Assembly (NCBI GenBank): GCA_017442785.1 | Contig: JAFRZB010000023.1 | Span: forward strand, 1 to 61,796 | Source: Bacillota bacterium | GTDB taxonomy: Bacteria; Bacillota; Clostridia; Peptostreptococcales; Anaerovoracaceae | Direction of reading: 5' to 3' | Length of the DNA: 61,796 nucleotides | In this document: piece after piece, positions 24,957 through 33,735 of the stretch | Numbering within the stretch: the first letter of the stretch is position 1 | Layout of the letters: each line of letters begins with the position of its first letter | Program-made: the position numbers and the translations under genes | Notes under the pieces: generated by a model | The model's input: only the letters and a program-made list of their open reading frames with translations | Database searches by the model: none | What the model was told of the DNA's origin: nothing

Positions 24957-25619
24957 CTACTTCTTTGAATAGATCGGATAGGCCGTTACCACCCGGTCCT
25001 TGCTGTCCAGATACATGTTTATCTCAATGCCGTTGTAATAGCCTATGTAGGTGTCCCCCTTGTGACGGTCGTTCTTAAGAGCGTCTTTTCTGGCGGCGAT
25101 TATAGCGTCCACCACCTGCTGGGGAGTCCAGTCGTCCGGGTAGAAGGTGCTGTAATGGTCCTTGGCGTGTCCGTCCACCTCCACGTTTGCCGTGTAGCAG
25201 CCGTTCTTATCCGGCTTGGACCTGGTGCCCTCCACTATGCTTCCCGGAGAGTTCTTTATCATGTCGTAGTGGTATCCGGATCCCTTGCCGCTGGAATTGA
25301 CCGTCCCGAGGAATATGTGCTCCAGGGCGGACTTGTTGAAGACCTCCGTGCCTGTAAGCTCCCTGAGTATGTCCGCGCTGTAGTACACGGGCCCCTGCGG
25401 CTGAGGCTCCGGCTCGGGCTCCGGCTCCGGCGTTACGTTATTGGTATTCCCGCCGGGCTCGGGCACGGTGTTGCCGCCCGGCTCAACAGTGTTCGACGTG
25501 TTTGTCGGATCCGCGGGAGCTTCCTCTCCGCCCGGGCTTAAAAAGTAAACGAGCGCAGCGGCTATGATGATTATTATGAGTATCCACGAAAGGATCTTTT
25601 TGAGGTCCGGCTTTTTCAT
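24957..25619 (-). CDS. Membrane-anchored EndoU-type nuclease (putative toxin)
   Basis: A 220-residue protein in three parts. Residues 8-27 form one membrane span (ILSWILIIIIIAAALVYFL). Residues 30-78 are a Pro/Gly/Glu linker with repeated PGGNT and EPEPEP. Residues 80-220 are an EndoU-like domain: H101 in ALEHIFLGT, H117 in GSGYHYDMI, a HYSTFYPDDWTPQQVVDAI block, and the terminal T212-x-Y214 in VVTAYPIY. EndoU enzymes cut RNA near U using two histidines and a lysine; K135 or K153 could supply the latter. The topology places the domain outside the membrane. The ribosome site is weak. It follows the MraY-like gene by seven bases. Confidence 0.75.
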   Translation of the reverse strand: MKKPDLKKILSWILIIIIIAAALVYFLSPGGEEAPADPTNTSNTVEPGGNTVPEPGGNTNNVTPEPEPEPEPQPQGPVYYSADILRELTGTEVFNKSALEHIFLGTVNSSGKGSGYHYDMIKNSPGSIVEGTRSKPDKNGCYTANVEVDGHAKDHYSTFYPDDWTPQQVVDAIIAARKDALKNDRHKGDTYIGYYNGIEINMYLDSKDRVVTAYPIYSKK

Positions 25620-25626
25620 GTCTGTG

Positions 25627-26595
25627 TTATCTCGCGGCGATCATAAGATCGATGATGACTATCAGGGATACTATCAGCTGCACAAGGTTGAAGATGTACC
25701 TCACCTGGGCGTTGGACGCGCCCTTGTTCTTCCTGAGGTGGTCGTGCAGCGGGGTCCTGAGCTTTGCCATGAAGTTCTTTGTCTTAAGCACTCTCAGGAC
25801 AGTAAGCTTTACCAGCCCCAGCAGTCCGTCCAGAAGTATCACTATGCATAGCGGTATCGCAAGCAGAGCGTTGCCCATCCTTAAGAAAAGGATGCCCGCA
25901 AACAGTCCCAGCGGCCTGGATCCGGCGTCGCCCATCAGCACGGTGCTCGGTTCCGTGTTCAGGAGCAGGTATCCCAGCAGCACAGCCGTCATTACCGCGG
26001 CAGGCCCGAGGACCTTTCCCTGAGTTCCGAGAAGGAACGCGCATATGACGGCAGCCGCCATGGAATTGATCGAGAGCCCGGACAGAAGCCCGTCTATGCC
26101 GTCGGTGCAGTTGAAGGCGTTTATCATGAGCCAGAGGAAGAACGCGGCAAGAACTACATAGAGAGGCTTTGAAACTTCCACGACGCTGCCCGCGAACCTC
26201 AGGCACACGGCCTCCGGCTCGAATAAAACTATGACAGCCGCGGCAAGCAGGCACTCCACGAGGTCCGCTATGCCCTTCTTAAGCTCGCTCCAGGGAGTCT
26301 CGGAGCGGTCGTCCAGGTAGCCTGTGAGCATGGCCAGAATGAGTATCACGCCGAAGCATATGTCCGGCACGGCAAAACGGCTCGCGGCAATGCCCAGCAC
26401 CGCGAATATCGGCATCATCACCACTCCGGCGCCCCTTATCTTGCCTTTGGATTTCTCTCCTGCGACGGCGAATTCCCTGCCGTGGTCCCTCGGCAGCTTA
26501 GCACCCAATACCTTTATCATAAGCGGCGTGAGTATAAAAGCCGCTATGCATACCGCGGAAAGAAGACCTATATCGAACAGTGAAGCTTCGTTCAT
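25627..26595 (-). CDS. MraY/WecA-family phospho-sugar transferase
   Basis: A 322-residue polytopic membrane enzyme (about ten spans) of the polyprenyl-phosphate N-acetylhexosamine-1-phosphate transferase family. Catalytic blocks: GYLDDRSET (two aspartates), INAFNCTDGIDGL, STVLMGDAGSRPLG, and a loop TPLHDHLRKNKG where MraY normally has PIHHHFE. The blocks fit lipid I synthesis or a related undecaprenyl-linked sugar transfer. The gene stands outside any murein cluster and leads the EndoU operon, with GGAGGT before its start. It may be the only MraY or a paralogue with altered specificity. Confidence 0.82.
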   Translation of the reverse strand: MNEASLFDIGLLSAVCIAAFILTPLMIKVLGAKLPRDHGREFAVAGEKSKGKIRGAGVVMMPIFAVLGIAASRFAVPDICFGVILILAMLTGYLDDRSETPWSELKKGIADLVECLLAAAVIVLFEPEAVCLRFAGSVVEVSKPLYVVLAAFFLWLMINAFNCTDGIDGLLSGLSINSMAAAVICAFLLGTQGKVLGPAAVMTAVLLGYLLLNTEPSTVLMGDAGSRPLGLFAGILFLRMGNALLAIPLCIVILLDGLLGLVKLTVLRVLKTKNFMAKLRTPLHDHLRKNKGASNAQVRYIFNLVQLIVSLIVIIDLMIAAR

Positions 26596-26713
26596 TAGCT
26601 TAGACCTCCAAATTATATATTGTTATTATACTACCATATGCCTTACTGTTTGTATAATATTTTTGTTCCTCTCGGTCTGTTTACAGGACAAAAGAAGGGA
26701 GAAGATCGCGCTG

Positions 26714-26742
26714 TTGACATATAGCTGTGCAAGTAGTAAAGT
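26714..26742 (+). promoter_or_regulatory. Promoter of the ABC exporter island
   Basis: -35 TTGACA (26714-26719), 17-base spacer, -10 TAAAGT (26737-26742), about 40 bases before the first permease gene. The surrounding 150 bases are AT-rich compared with the flanks. Confidence 0.55.
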
Positions 26743-26782
26743 ACAATTGTAGCAAATTTCTATTAAGGGAACCTCTTTCAGC

Positions 26783-27890
26783 ATGCGCTATGTAGTTCTT
26801 CTTTTCAACAGAATTAAGCAATATTATGTGAATCGCAAGCTGCTGTTTATCCTCCTGTTCGCTGTCGGACTGATCAATTCACTGGTCTTCATCTATCTGT
26901 ACGGCAACTTAAGACCGATAATGGCGAACAGATCCAGAACCGATTTTTTCTACCGCCAATACAGTGTTTATTTCAGTGCGGAACGGACGGAAGGCGGAGT
27001 TTCCATATTTCCTTCTTCCGTAAACTATGTCAGCAGCGCTGATCTGAAAAAAATCATTTCCAGCGATCTGTTCGATTCTGTGGTGTTAACAGATTACAGC
27101 CATCCCGAAAGACCCGAAGAACTGAGCTATGCAGATCAGTTCTCTTCCTGTGTATACGGAACCCCGAACATTGCTATAGTGTCAGGGAGGAAGACTCTAA
27201 GTTCCGACGACGAGATACTCATTTCCAACAATGTCTCCGGGAACGTCGGAGACCGTTTTTTTATCAGAAGGAAAAGAGTTTACCGTTATTGGTGTTTTTT
27301 CCGGAAAGTATCAAGTCCTTATGACACCTTCTGCCTATCAGGAGCTATCGGGTGAAACCAGCATATTATCCGTTACCAGCAAAGACAGATGGCACTCAGG
27401 TTACTCGGAGGAAGACATGCCTGCGGATCTTCTTGGCGAAATCTTTCCAGAGGCAATATTACTGACTCCTGAAGACAGAGAATACACAGATGAGGCTGAT
27501 TCCGTATTCGGACTCCAGGATGCTGTAATATGTTATGTAATAGAGACCATAGCGTTCATTCTTCTGCTAAGCTACGTTCTTAAGGCGTTGGACTCAGAGA
27601 ATTCCGTCAGCGTGATCACCGGAGCGCAGCATTCCTCAGTACTCGCACTATGTTCAGCAGAAGCTGTAATTATTTCCATAATTCCTATAATTTGCTCCAT
27701 AATAATTCATCAGCTTCTGTACTCTTCTTTCTTTGAAAAACTCAACTCTTCCGGGGGGATAGTTTATCAGCCTGAAGATTATCTGATGATATGCCTCACA
27801 ATGATATGCGCACTTATCGTTATGCTGATCCCGACATTCGTAAGGATCATCAGAAGACCCCCATACGAACTGCACCGTTCACAGGTATGA
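26783..27890 (+). pseudogene. FtsX-like ABC permease, interrupted by a frameshift at a T7 run
   Basis: Two overlapping frames together make one permease of about 368 residues. The first (from ATG 26783) has a membrane span at residues 18-40 and an extracytoplasmic part reaching DDEILISNNVSGNVGDR. It shifts at TTTTTTT (27256-27262) and ends at 27355. The second frame carries on the same protein with SEGKEFTVIGVFSGKYQVLM and three C-terminal spans. Removing one T restores a single frame (VGDRFLSEGKEF). It pairs with the next permease as a heterodimer. The shift may be a real mutation, phase variation or a sequencing error. Confidence 0.8.
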
Positions 27891-27900
27891 AAGCTCTGTC

Positions 27901-29103
27901 ATGAGATATCTGAAAAGACTAAGATCATATATTAAAGGTTCACTGATCCCTGTTGCCGCTATTATTCTGGCATTTACCTTCTCCATCTGGACAGGAGTCC
28001 GAGCCTTTTCGTATTACTATGATATTTCTCTGAACTACAGGATCGTAAAAAACAACACATTAACAAACGCATATTTCTGGGCAAAAGCAATAGGGCCTTC
28101 AGATTTCAGCAGCAACAGCCTGGACGAGTTCATGAAACAGGCCATTGAGCGCCTGAGATCCGATGAGCGAATAGACAAGCTATTCTTCATATCCGGCACT
28201 TCCCCGGTAAAATACAAGGGAAAAGGCATAACAATAGGATTCTACGAAGAAGGTATCACAGATGCATTTCCTGAGCTCAAAAATATGGGCATGGACTTTT
28301 CAGATGATCCGGACGGATGTATCCTTGCAAGCAGGATATTCAATGATGTCCGAACAGGATCCGACTTCGAGATAATATTCGGACCCCCAGGCAACACTAC
28401 AGTCACAATGCATAGCATCGGCCATCTGGTCTATCCGTACAAGCACCTGAATTTCGGCGGCGGAGGAACAAAACTCAGCGCAAACGATCTGTTTGCCCCC
28501 GGAGACTGCCTTCTTATGCAGGCAACAGAAACTAACATCAGCAGATTCAGTCAGCTTACATCTATTATCTATTCACCTGATATACTCTTCAGCCTTAAGG
28601 ATAATGTGACTTCTGAGGAGATCAACGATATTACCACATGGCTGTCTGACTACGGGACTTTGGATACGCTGGACAGCATAATCGAAAATTCAAGGCAGGA
28701 TCTGCAGACAACATTAAAAAAAGAACTGCTAAGGCCGGCAGTCTTCATGTGCGCATCTTTAGTGGCTTTTTTCAGCATATCCATCTACATGTCCAAAATG
28801 AAGGAAAAGGAGCTGGCAGTGGGCTATATTTGCGGCGCAAGCAGGAAAAGGTTAACACTTTTCGTGGTCTCAGTAAACTGCATTACTGCCCTGATCCCTG
28901 CCCTCGCTAATATATGCTTTATACTTATGGCCCCGAATCTTCATTGGGAAGGTCTGCTCTCATTTGACGGAATGCTCTACAGTCAGGATCTTATCTGGGT
29001 AGTAATACTGTACTTTGCAGCAGCAGCACTGGTCTCTGCTCTCGGCGTTTGGATATCCATTGGAGGCCGCAGCCCTCTGATATATCTGAGAGGTATTGAA
29101 TAA
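27901..29103 (+). CDS. FtsX-like ABC transporter permease
   Basis: A 400-residue membrane protein with one N-terminal span (about residues 13-33), a large extracytoplasmic domain, and three C-terminal spans (VFMCASLVAFFSISIYM, CITALIPALANICFILM and DLIWVVILYFAAAALVSALG). This is the MacB/FtsX layout found in exporters of peptides, lipids or antibiotics and in bacteriocin self-immunity systems. Its end overlaps the ATPase start by one base (TAATG). Codon and base use are more AT-rich than in the flanking genes, so the three-gene set was probably acquired. Confidence 0.82.
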   Translation: MRYLKRLRSYIKGSLIPVAAIILAFTFSIWTGVRAFSYYYDISLNYRIVKNNTLTNAYFWAKAIGPSDFSSNSLDEFMKQAIERLRSDERIDKLFFISGTSPVKYKGKGITIGFYEEGITDAFPELKNMGMDFSDDPDGCILASRIFNDVRTGSDFEIIFGPPGNTTVTMHSIGHLVYPYKHLNFGGGGTKLSANDLFAPGDCLLMQATETNISRFSQLTSIIYSPDILFSLKDNVTSEEINDITTWLSDYGTLDTLDSIIENSRQDLQTTLKKELLRPAVFMCASLVAFFSISIYMSKMKEKELAVGYICGASRKRLTLFVVSVNCITALIPALANICFILMAPNLHWEGLLSFDGMLYSQDLIWVVILYFAAAALVSALGVWISIGGRSPLIYLRGIE

Positions 29104-29789
29104 TGATCAAACTCGAAAAAATCAACAAAATATATAAAGTCGGCGGCGAAGATTTCTTTGCGCTCAGGGATATTGATCTTGAGATCCCTGACGGCGGATA
29201 TGTTTCCATATGCGGAGCATCCGGATCCGGTAAGACCACTCTTCTGAACATACTGGGCTGTCTGGATGAGCCCAGCAGCGGGACCTATATGATGGACGAT
29301 ATAGATATAAGCAAAGCCAGTTCATCAAAAAAAGCCAGGATACGTAACGAAAAGGTTGGATTCGTCCTCCAGGATTTCGCACTCGTAAATACTCAGACCG
29401 TGATCTATAATGTAATGCTTCCTTTGCTCTACAGCAAGGTTCCATATCATAAGATACGAGGCATGGCGATGAATGCCCTGGAAAAGGTCGGCCTGAAGGA
29501 TCTCGCGCAGAAGAAAGCAAATCAGCTGTCCGGAGGACAGAGACAGCGCGTGGCTATCGCAAGAGCAATAGTAATCGAACCTTCGCTCATCCTTGCAGAT
29601 GAACCTACAGGTCAGTTGGATTCAGCAACGGGTATGCAGATAATGCAGCTCCTCGGCAGCTTCAACAAAAACGGAACCACTCTGATCGTGGTGACCCACG
29701 ATCAGAAGGTAGCAGCTATGTCCGACAGAATAGTGACGCTCTCGGACGGAAAGGTGATACAGGACTCCCTGAAGTCCGATATCCTGTGA
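29103..29789 (+). CDS. ABC transporter ATP-binding protein (MacB/LolD type)
   Basis: A 228-residue cytoplasmic ATPase. Walker A is GASGSGKTTLLNILG, the Q-loop VGFVLQDFALV, the signature LSGGQRQRVAIARA, Walker B LILADEPTGQLD, and the H-loop VVTHD. The opening KLEKINKIYKVGGEDFFALR is typical of MacB/LolD-type subunits that power FtsX-like permeases. It is translationally joined to the preceding permease gene. Its stop lies one base from the stop of the converging hydratase gene, with no visible terminator between them. Confidence 0.93.
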   Translation: MIKLEKINKIYKVGGEDFFALRDIDLEIPDGGYVSICGASGSGKTTLLNILGCLDEPSSGTYMMDDIDISKASSSKKARIRNEKVGFVLQDFALVNTQTVIYNVMLPLLYSKVPYHKIRGMAMNALEKVGLKDLAQKKANQLSGGQRQRVAIARAIVIEPSLILADEPTGQLDSATGMQIMQLLGSFNKNGTTLIVVTHDQKVAAMSDRIVTLSDGKVIQDSLKSDIL

Positions 29790-29790
29790 T

Positions 29791-32058
29791 CTAGTTATTT
29801 CTGTAATAGTTTATCAGGCAGCCGTCCGCTATTATCCTGCGCTCAGGCTCCGTAAGCTCGCCTGTAGTTACCGTAAACGGAACGACGGCTCCGTCCTGCT
29901 TTACGGCGTATGCCTGTATGCAGTCCGGGCCTTCCAGGATGGCCTTTCTAACGCCCTTTACAAAGATGTAGTCTCCGAGTTCAAAGACATCGGGATCCTC
30001 CACCAGGAAAGGCGCCATGCCCCAGTTTATGCAGTTGCTGCGGTAGCGCTTGGTGGCGTAGGCCCTTGCGAAGTTGGCCGCGCCGCCCATCACTCTCTGG
30101 CAGGAAGCCGCCTGCTCCCTTGCGGAGCCGTCTCCGGGCATGTTTGCGTAAATGGCGGAGCCTATGTCGGTCCCTTCGGGATCGGCCTTGACGCCTGCCT
30201 TCTCAAGCGCGGCATACACTGCCTTTATCTCCTCCGAAAGGCCCTTTCCGGCCCTGCGGTCTCTTTCCGCCTGACGGAGCACCTTGCTCCTGGGAACGTA
30301 CTGGGGATCCCTTCTGGAAAGCGCAAACTCCGAGAGCCTTTCCGGGTTAGACCTGTAGGAAGAGGTCTCGCCCGAGGGGATAAGCTCATCCGTGGTAGTA
30401 ACGGGGTCTGTAATGTAGGAGCAGATCTTTACCAGAAGATCGTCCGTAAGCGCGGGCATCTCCGGCCAGTCCTTGATATTGGGACCGAACTTAAGCTCTG
30501 CCTGCGGCTCCGGCTTTCCCCAGCCGTTGTAGACGCGCTTTTCGTATATGCCCCTGTCGAAATAATAATCGTAGTCCCTGTATTCTATGTCCAGCTCGTC
30601 GGCGGCAGTGAGTTTTCCGCCGTTGGCCGCGGTAGCAGCGATGGATCTGGCATCCATCAGAGCCACGGCGCTTATCTGGCCCTCGCCGGGCTTGGAGCCC
30701 TCCCTGTTGGGGAAGTTCCTGGTGGCATGCCTTATTGAAAGCTCGCCGTTCGCCGGGGTGTCTCCCGCGCCGAAGCACGGACCGCAGAAGCATTCGCGCA
30801 TCACGGCTCCCGCCGTCACGAGGTCCAGTGCGCAGCCGTTCTTAAGAAGCTGAGCATAGGCCGGCATGGATCCCGGATATATGCTGAGGGTAAAGGCGCC
30901 GTTTCCGCAGCTTCTTCCGCGGAGTATGTCCGCGGCGGCGCAGATGTTCTCGAAGGTGCCTCCGGAGCAGCCTGCTATCTCGCCCTGCTCCACCCAGATG
31001 TCTCCGCCGCGAAGCTTGGACGAAAGATCCATCTTTACGCCCTTCAGCTGCTTATTGGCAGCTTCCTCCGTCAGGTGAAGAATGTCAGCGGCGTTCTCCT
31101 TGAGCTCCTTTATGGTGTATATGTTGGAGGGGTGCATGGGCATTGCTATGGTGCACTCCACCGTTGAAAGATCTATGTACACGCAGCCGCTGTACCAGGC
31201 AACGTCCGCCGGAGCAAGCTTTTTGTAGTCCTGCGGGCGTCCGTGCATCGCGAGGTATTCCTTTGTCTTATCGTCCGTTACCCAAATGGAGGACCAGCAG
31301 GTGGTCTCGGTGGTCATTACGTCTACGGCATTGCGGTATTCCATGGAAAGGCCGGAGACTCCCGGGCCCACGAACTCCATCACCTTGTTCTTTACGTATC
31401 CGTTCTTATAGACCGCGCCAACTATGGACAGTGCAACGTCGTGCGGGCCCACGCCCGACCTGGGGGAGCCGGTAAGGTAGACCGCTATCACCTCGGGCCT
31501 TGCGAAATCGTAGGTGCGGCCCACAAGCTGCTTGGCGAGCTCGCCTCCGCCCTCGCCCACGGCCATGGTGCCTATGGCGCCGTAGCGCGTGTGGCTGTCG
31601 GAGCCGAGTATCATCTTTCCGCAGCCGGCCATAAGCTCCCTGTTGGTGCTGTGTATGTTGCCCATGTTGGGAGGAACGTAGATGCCGCCGTACTTGCGGG
31701 CAGCCGAGAGCGCAAACTTGTGGTCGTCCTCGTTTATGGTGCCGCCCACCGCGCAGAGCGAGTTGTGGCAATTGGTAAGCACGTAGGGCAGCGGGAATTC
31801 CGTCATCCCGGAGGCTCTGGCAGTCTGGATTATCCCGACGTAGGTTATGTCGTGGGAGGTCATGCTGTCGAACTTAAGCTGCAGCCTGTCCATGTTTCCG
31901 CTCTTGTTGTGAGCTTCGAGTATGCCCCAGGCCATGGTGCCCTTTTCGGCAGCAGCCCTGTCCGCGGGCCTGCCTGTCCTTGCGGCAAGCTCCTTCTCAT
32001 CGCTTATTATGTCTGTCCCGTTAAGCAGGTATATCCCGCCGTCGTAAAGTCTTATCAT
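29791..32058 (-). CDS. Aconitase-family hydratase (YbhJ-like)
   Basis: A 755-residue iron-sulfur hydro-lyase. It contains MILGSDSHTRYGAIGTMAVG and, as iron-sulfur ligands, CFCGPCFGAGDTPANGE. The C-terminal swivel domain contains YATKRYRSNCINWGM. Size and opening fit the uncharacterised aconitase branch represented by E. coli YbhJ rather than citrate-cycle aconitase. The substrate is likely a hydroxy-di- or tricarboxylate, unknown. An AAGGAG box lies twelve bases before the start. It has no companion dehydrogenase gene nearby. Confidence 0.85.
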   Translation of the reverse strand: MIRLYDGGIYLLNGTDIISDEKELAARTGRPADRAAAEKGTMAWGILEAHNKSGNMDRLQLKFDSMTSHDITYVGIIQTARASGMTEFPLPYVLTNCHNSLCAVGGTINEDDHKFALSAARKYGGIYVPPNMGNIHSTNRELMAGCGKMILGSDSHTRYGAIGTMAVGEGGGELAKQLVGRTYDFARPEVIAVYLTGSPRSGVGPHDVALSIVGAVYKNGYVKNKVMEFVGPGVSGLSMEYRNAVDVMTTETTCWSSIWVTDDKTKEYLAMHGRPQDYKKLAPADVAWYSGCVYIDLSTVECTIAMPMHPSNIYTIKELKENAADILHLTEEAANKQLKGVKMDLSSKLRGGDIWVEQGEIAGCSGGTFENICAAADILRGRSCGNGAFTLSIYPGSMPAYAQLLKNGCALDLVTAGAVMRECFCGPCFGAGDTPANGELSIRHATRNFPNREGSKPGEGQISAVALMDARSIAATAANGGKLTAADELDIEYRDYDYYFDRGIYEKRVYNGWGKPEPQAELKFGPNIKDWPEMPALTDDLLVKICSYITDPVTTTDELIPSGETSSYRSNPERLSEFALSRRDPQYVPRSKVLRQAERDRRAGKGLSEEIKAVYAALEKAGVKADPEGTDIGSAIYANMPGDGSAREQAASCQRVMGGAANFARAYATKRYRSNCINWGMAPFLVEDPDVFELGDYIFVKGVRKAILEGPDCIQAYAVKQDGAVVPFTVTTGELTEPERRIIADGCLINYYRNN

Positions 32059-32130
32059 CAGATCGACTGTCTCCTTATATTTCCTTAAATATATATTTTA
32101 ATATTTAAGGCGCAAAATATCAACTGCCCG

Positions 32131-33732
32131 TCAATCGAATATGCTCAGATGTTCGTATCCTATACAGTCGTACGGGATCCCCTTGAACAGGTTTGCGAAA
32201 TACCACATGTTGCCCGGATCAAGGCTGAAATACTCCGTTGCGGTGTTTTCCCCGCAGCTTAAGGACAATGAATTTTCAAAAAGGTTGAACCCGTCGATCC
32301 TTTCGATCATGTCGTCCAGGTAATCGCCGAATTCCCGGGAATGCGGGTCTATACCGTCGGCATCACCGGCTTCAGCCCATCTGATCAGAGCCTGCTTTAA
32401 CAGGACCTTCCAATCCGATCCCTCTCTGAAGATATCCCCGATTTGCAGGACTTCGTTGGTATCCCTGCGTATGCACTGCATCCTTGATCTGTCAGTGACG
32501 CTGAGAGCCTGTCCGTTTGCCGCCCAGTAAGAATTACATCTGTAGTTGACGGTCAGATCCAGGAAAGGCCCTGTTGCCTGAGCGTTTGAGCTGATGTAGA
32601 TCATCTTGTCCAGTATCCTGCCCTTTTGGGTGTACTCCTTCTGTTCCGCCGCCTCAGCGGCAAATATGTCGTCGATGTTTACCTGATCCAAAGCAAGGAA
32701 GCTGTTCTGCTCATCCGTCAGACAGGGATACTGCCTGAGCTCCGCAACCGCAGAAAAATGTCCGGGGAGCGCATCCTTAACGTCCGAACAGTTTTTCGTC
32801 TCGGTATAGTATCCCCCGGGAAGTTCGACGCGGATCAGGTGGTATCTGACCGCGCTGTCTTCATACAGCCAGGCGTCTGATCGTAAGACCGCATACGGCT
32901 TGCAGACCTCCGAGATGTCGAAAGAAACTCCCTGGGAACCGTTAAGAATGAAGAACTCCGGGTTTCCGCTGTCGAGCACCAGCACAAGCTGCCCCTTATC
33001 CATGAGGAAGAAAGGCTGATCTTCACGTATGCCCCTGTATTCCCCTAACAGCTGCGGCACCTCATGGGTAACATAAGGGTATGTGTGATCCATGGATGAA
33101 GGCTCTTCGGATGGGTCGGACGTTCTGACTTTTTCCATGATGCGGGAATCGAGATACTTCCTGTGATCGAAGCCCTCGGGAAACAGATCCCCCAGGGAGA
33201 GCTGCTCTCCTGTAGAAAGGTCGAAATTGAGCGGAACTATAAGTTGGATACGTTCATGTCTGTCCCCGCTCAAAGCGTAATATCTGTTGTAATATATGAC
33301 CACTGAAAGGATGTCGTCGCAGTTTGCTCCGATCACGCAATGTATGTTGACATCCTGTCTTCCTTTGGAAAGCTTTTCATAGAGCTTCACGCTGCGTCCC
33401 GAGGGAACGAATGAGGGATCACTGAGGCGCTTGTATTCCGCCCTGATGGCATCGTTGACCTTCTGCTGCACCGCCTTATCTTTCAGTCCCGATATCGAGA
33501 CAGGTTTGTTGCTTGCGTACGGATCGCAGATCTCCAGGCTGTTGTCCCGCGCCACATAGGCCGATGACGGCAGCACCGTCATAGCGGGGTCCTTCTGTAC
33601 GCCGGCAGACCCGTTCGCGTTGTTTTCAGAGACATTCGACGTGTTGCCCGCCGGACCGCATCCCGCGCAAAGCAGGAGCGCAGGGACCAGAGCGCAAGCA
33701 AGTATTCTTTTTACGAAACTGTCCGCAGCCAT
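32131..33732 (-). CDS. Lipoprotein with DUF3298-like domain
   Basis: A 533-residue exported protein with a lipoprotein signal (FVKRILACALVPALLLCAGC) and a Ser/Asn-rich spacer. The part around residues 80-260 (RIQLIVPLNFDLSTGEQLSL followed by GDLFPEG) matches the DUF3298/RsiV-type fold, which in other proteins lies outside the membrane. The rest is not recognised; a second related copy may span residues 370-520 (DLTVNYRCNSYWAANG, then IGDIFREG). It begins three bases after the stop of the PstS-like gene, so the two lipoproteins are made together. Confidence 0.72.
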   Translation of the reverse strand: MAADSFVKRILACALVPALLLCAGCGPAGNTSNVSENNANGSAGVQKDPAMTVLPSSAYVARDNSLEICDPYASNKPVSISGLKDKAVQQKVNDAIRAEYKRLSDPSFVPSGRSVKLYEKLSKGRQDVNIHCVIGANCDDILSVVIYYNRYYALSGDRHERIQLIVPLNFDLSTGEQLSLGDLFPEGFDHRKYLDSRIMEKVRTSDPSEEPSSMDHTYPYVTHEVPQLLGEYRGIREDQPFFLMDKGQLVLVLDSGNPEFFILNGSQGVSFDISEVCKPYAVLRSDAWLYEDSAVRYHLIRVELPGGYYTETKNCSDVKDALPGHFSAVAELRQYPCLTDEQNSFLALDQVNIDDIFAAEAAEQKEYTQKGRILDKMIYISSNAQATGPFLDLTVNYRCNSYWAANGQALSVTDRSRMQCIRRDTNEVLQIGDIFREGSDWKVLLKQALIRWAEAGDADGIDPHSREFGDYLDDMIERIDGFNLFENSLSLSCGENTATEYFSLDPGNMWYFANLFKGIPYDCIGYEHLSIFD

Positions 33733-33735
33733 GGT

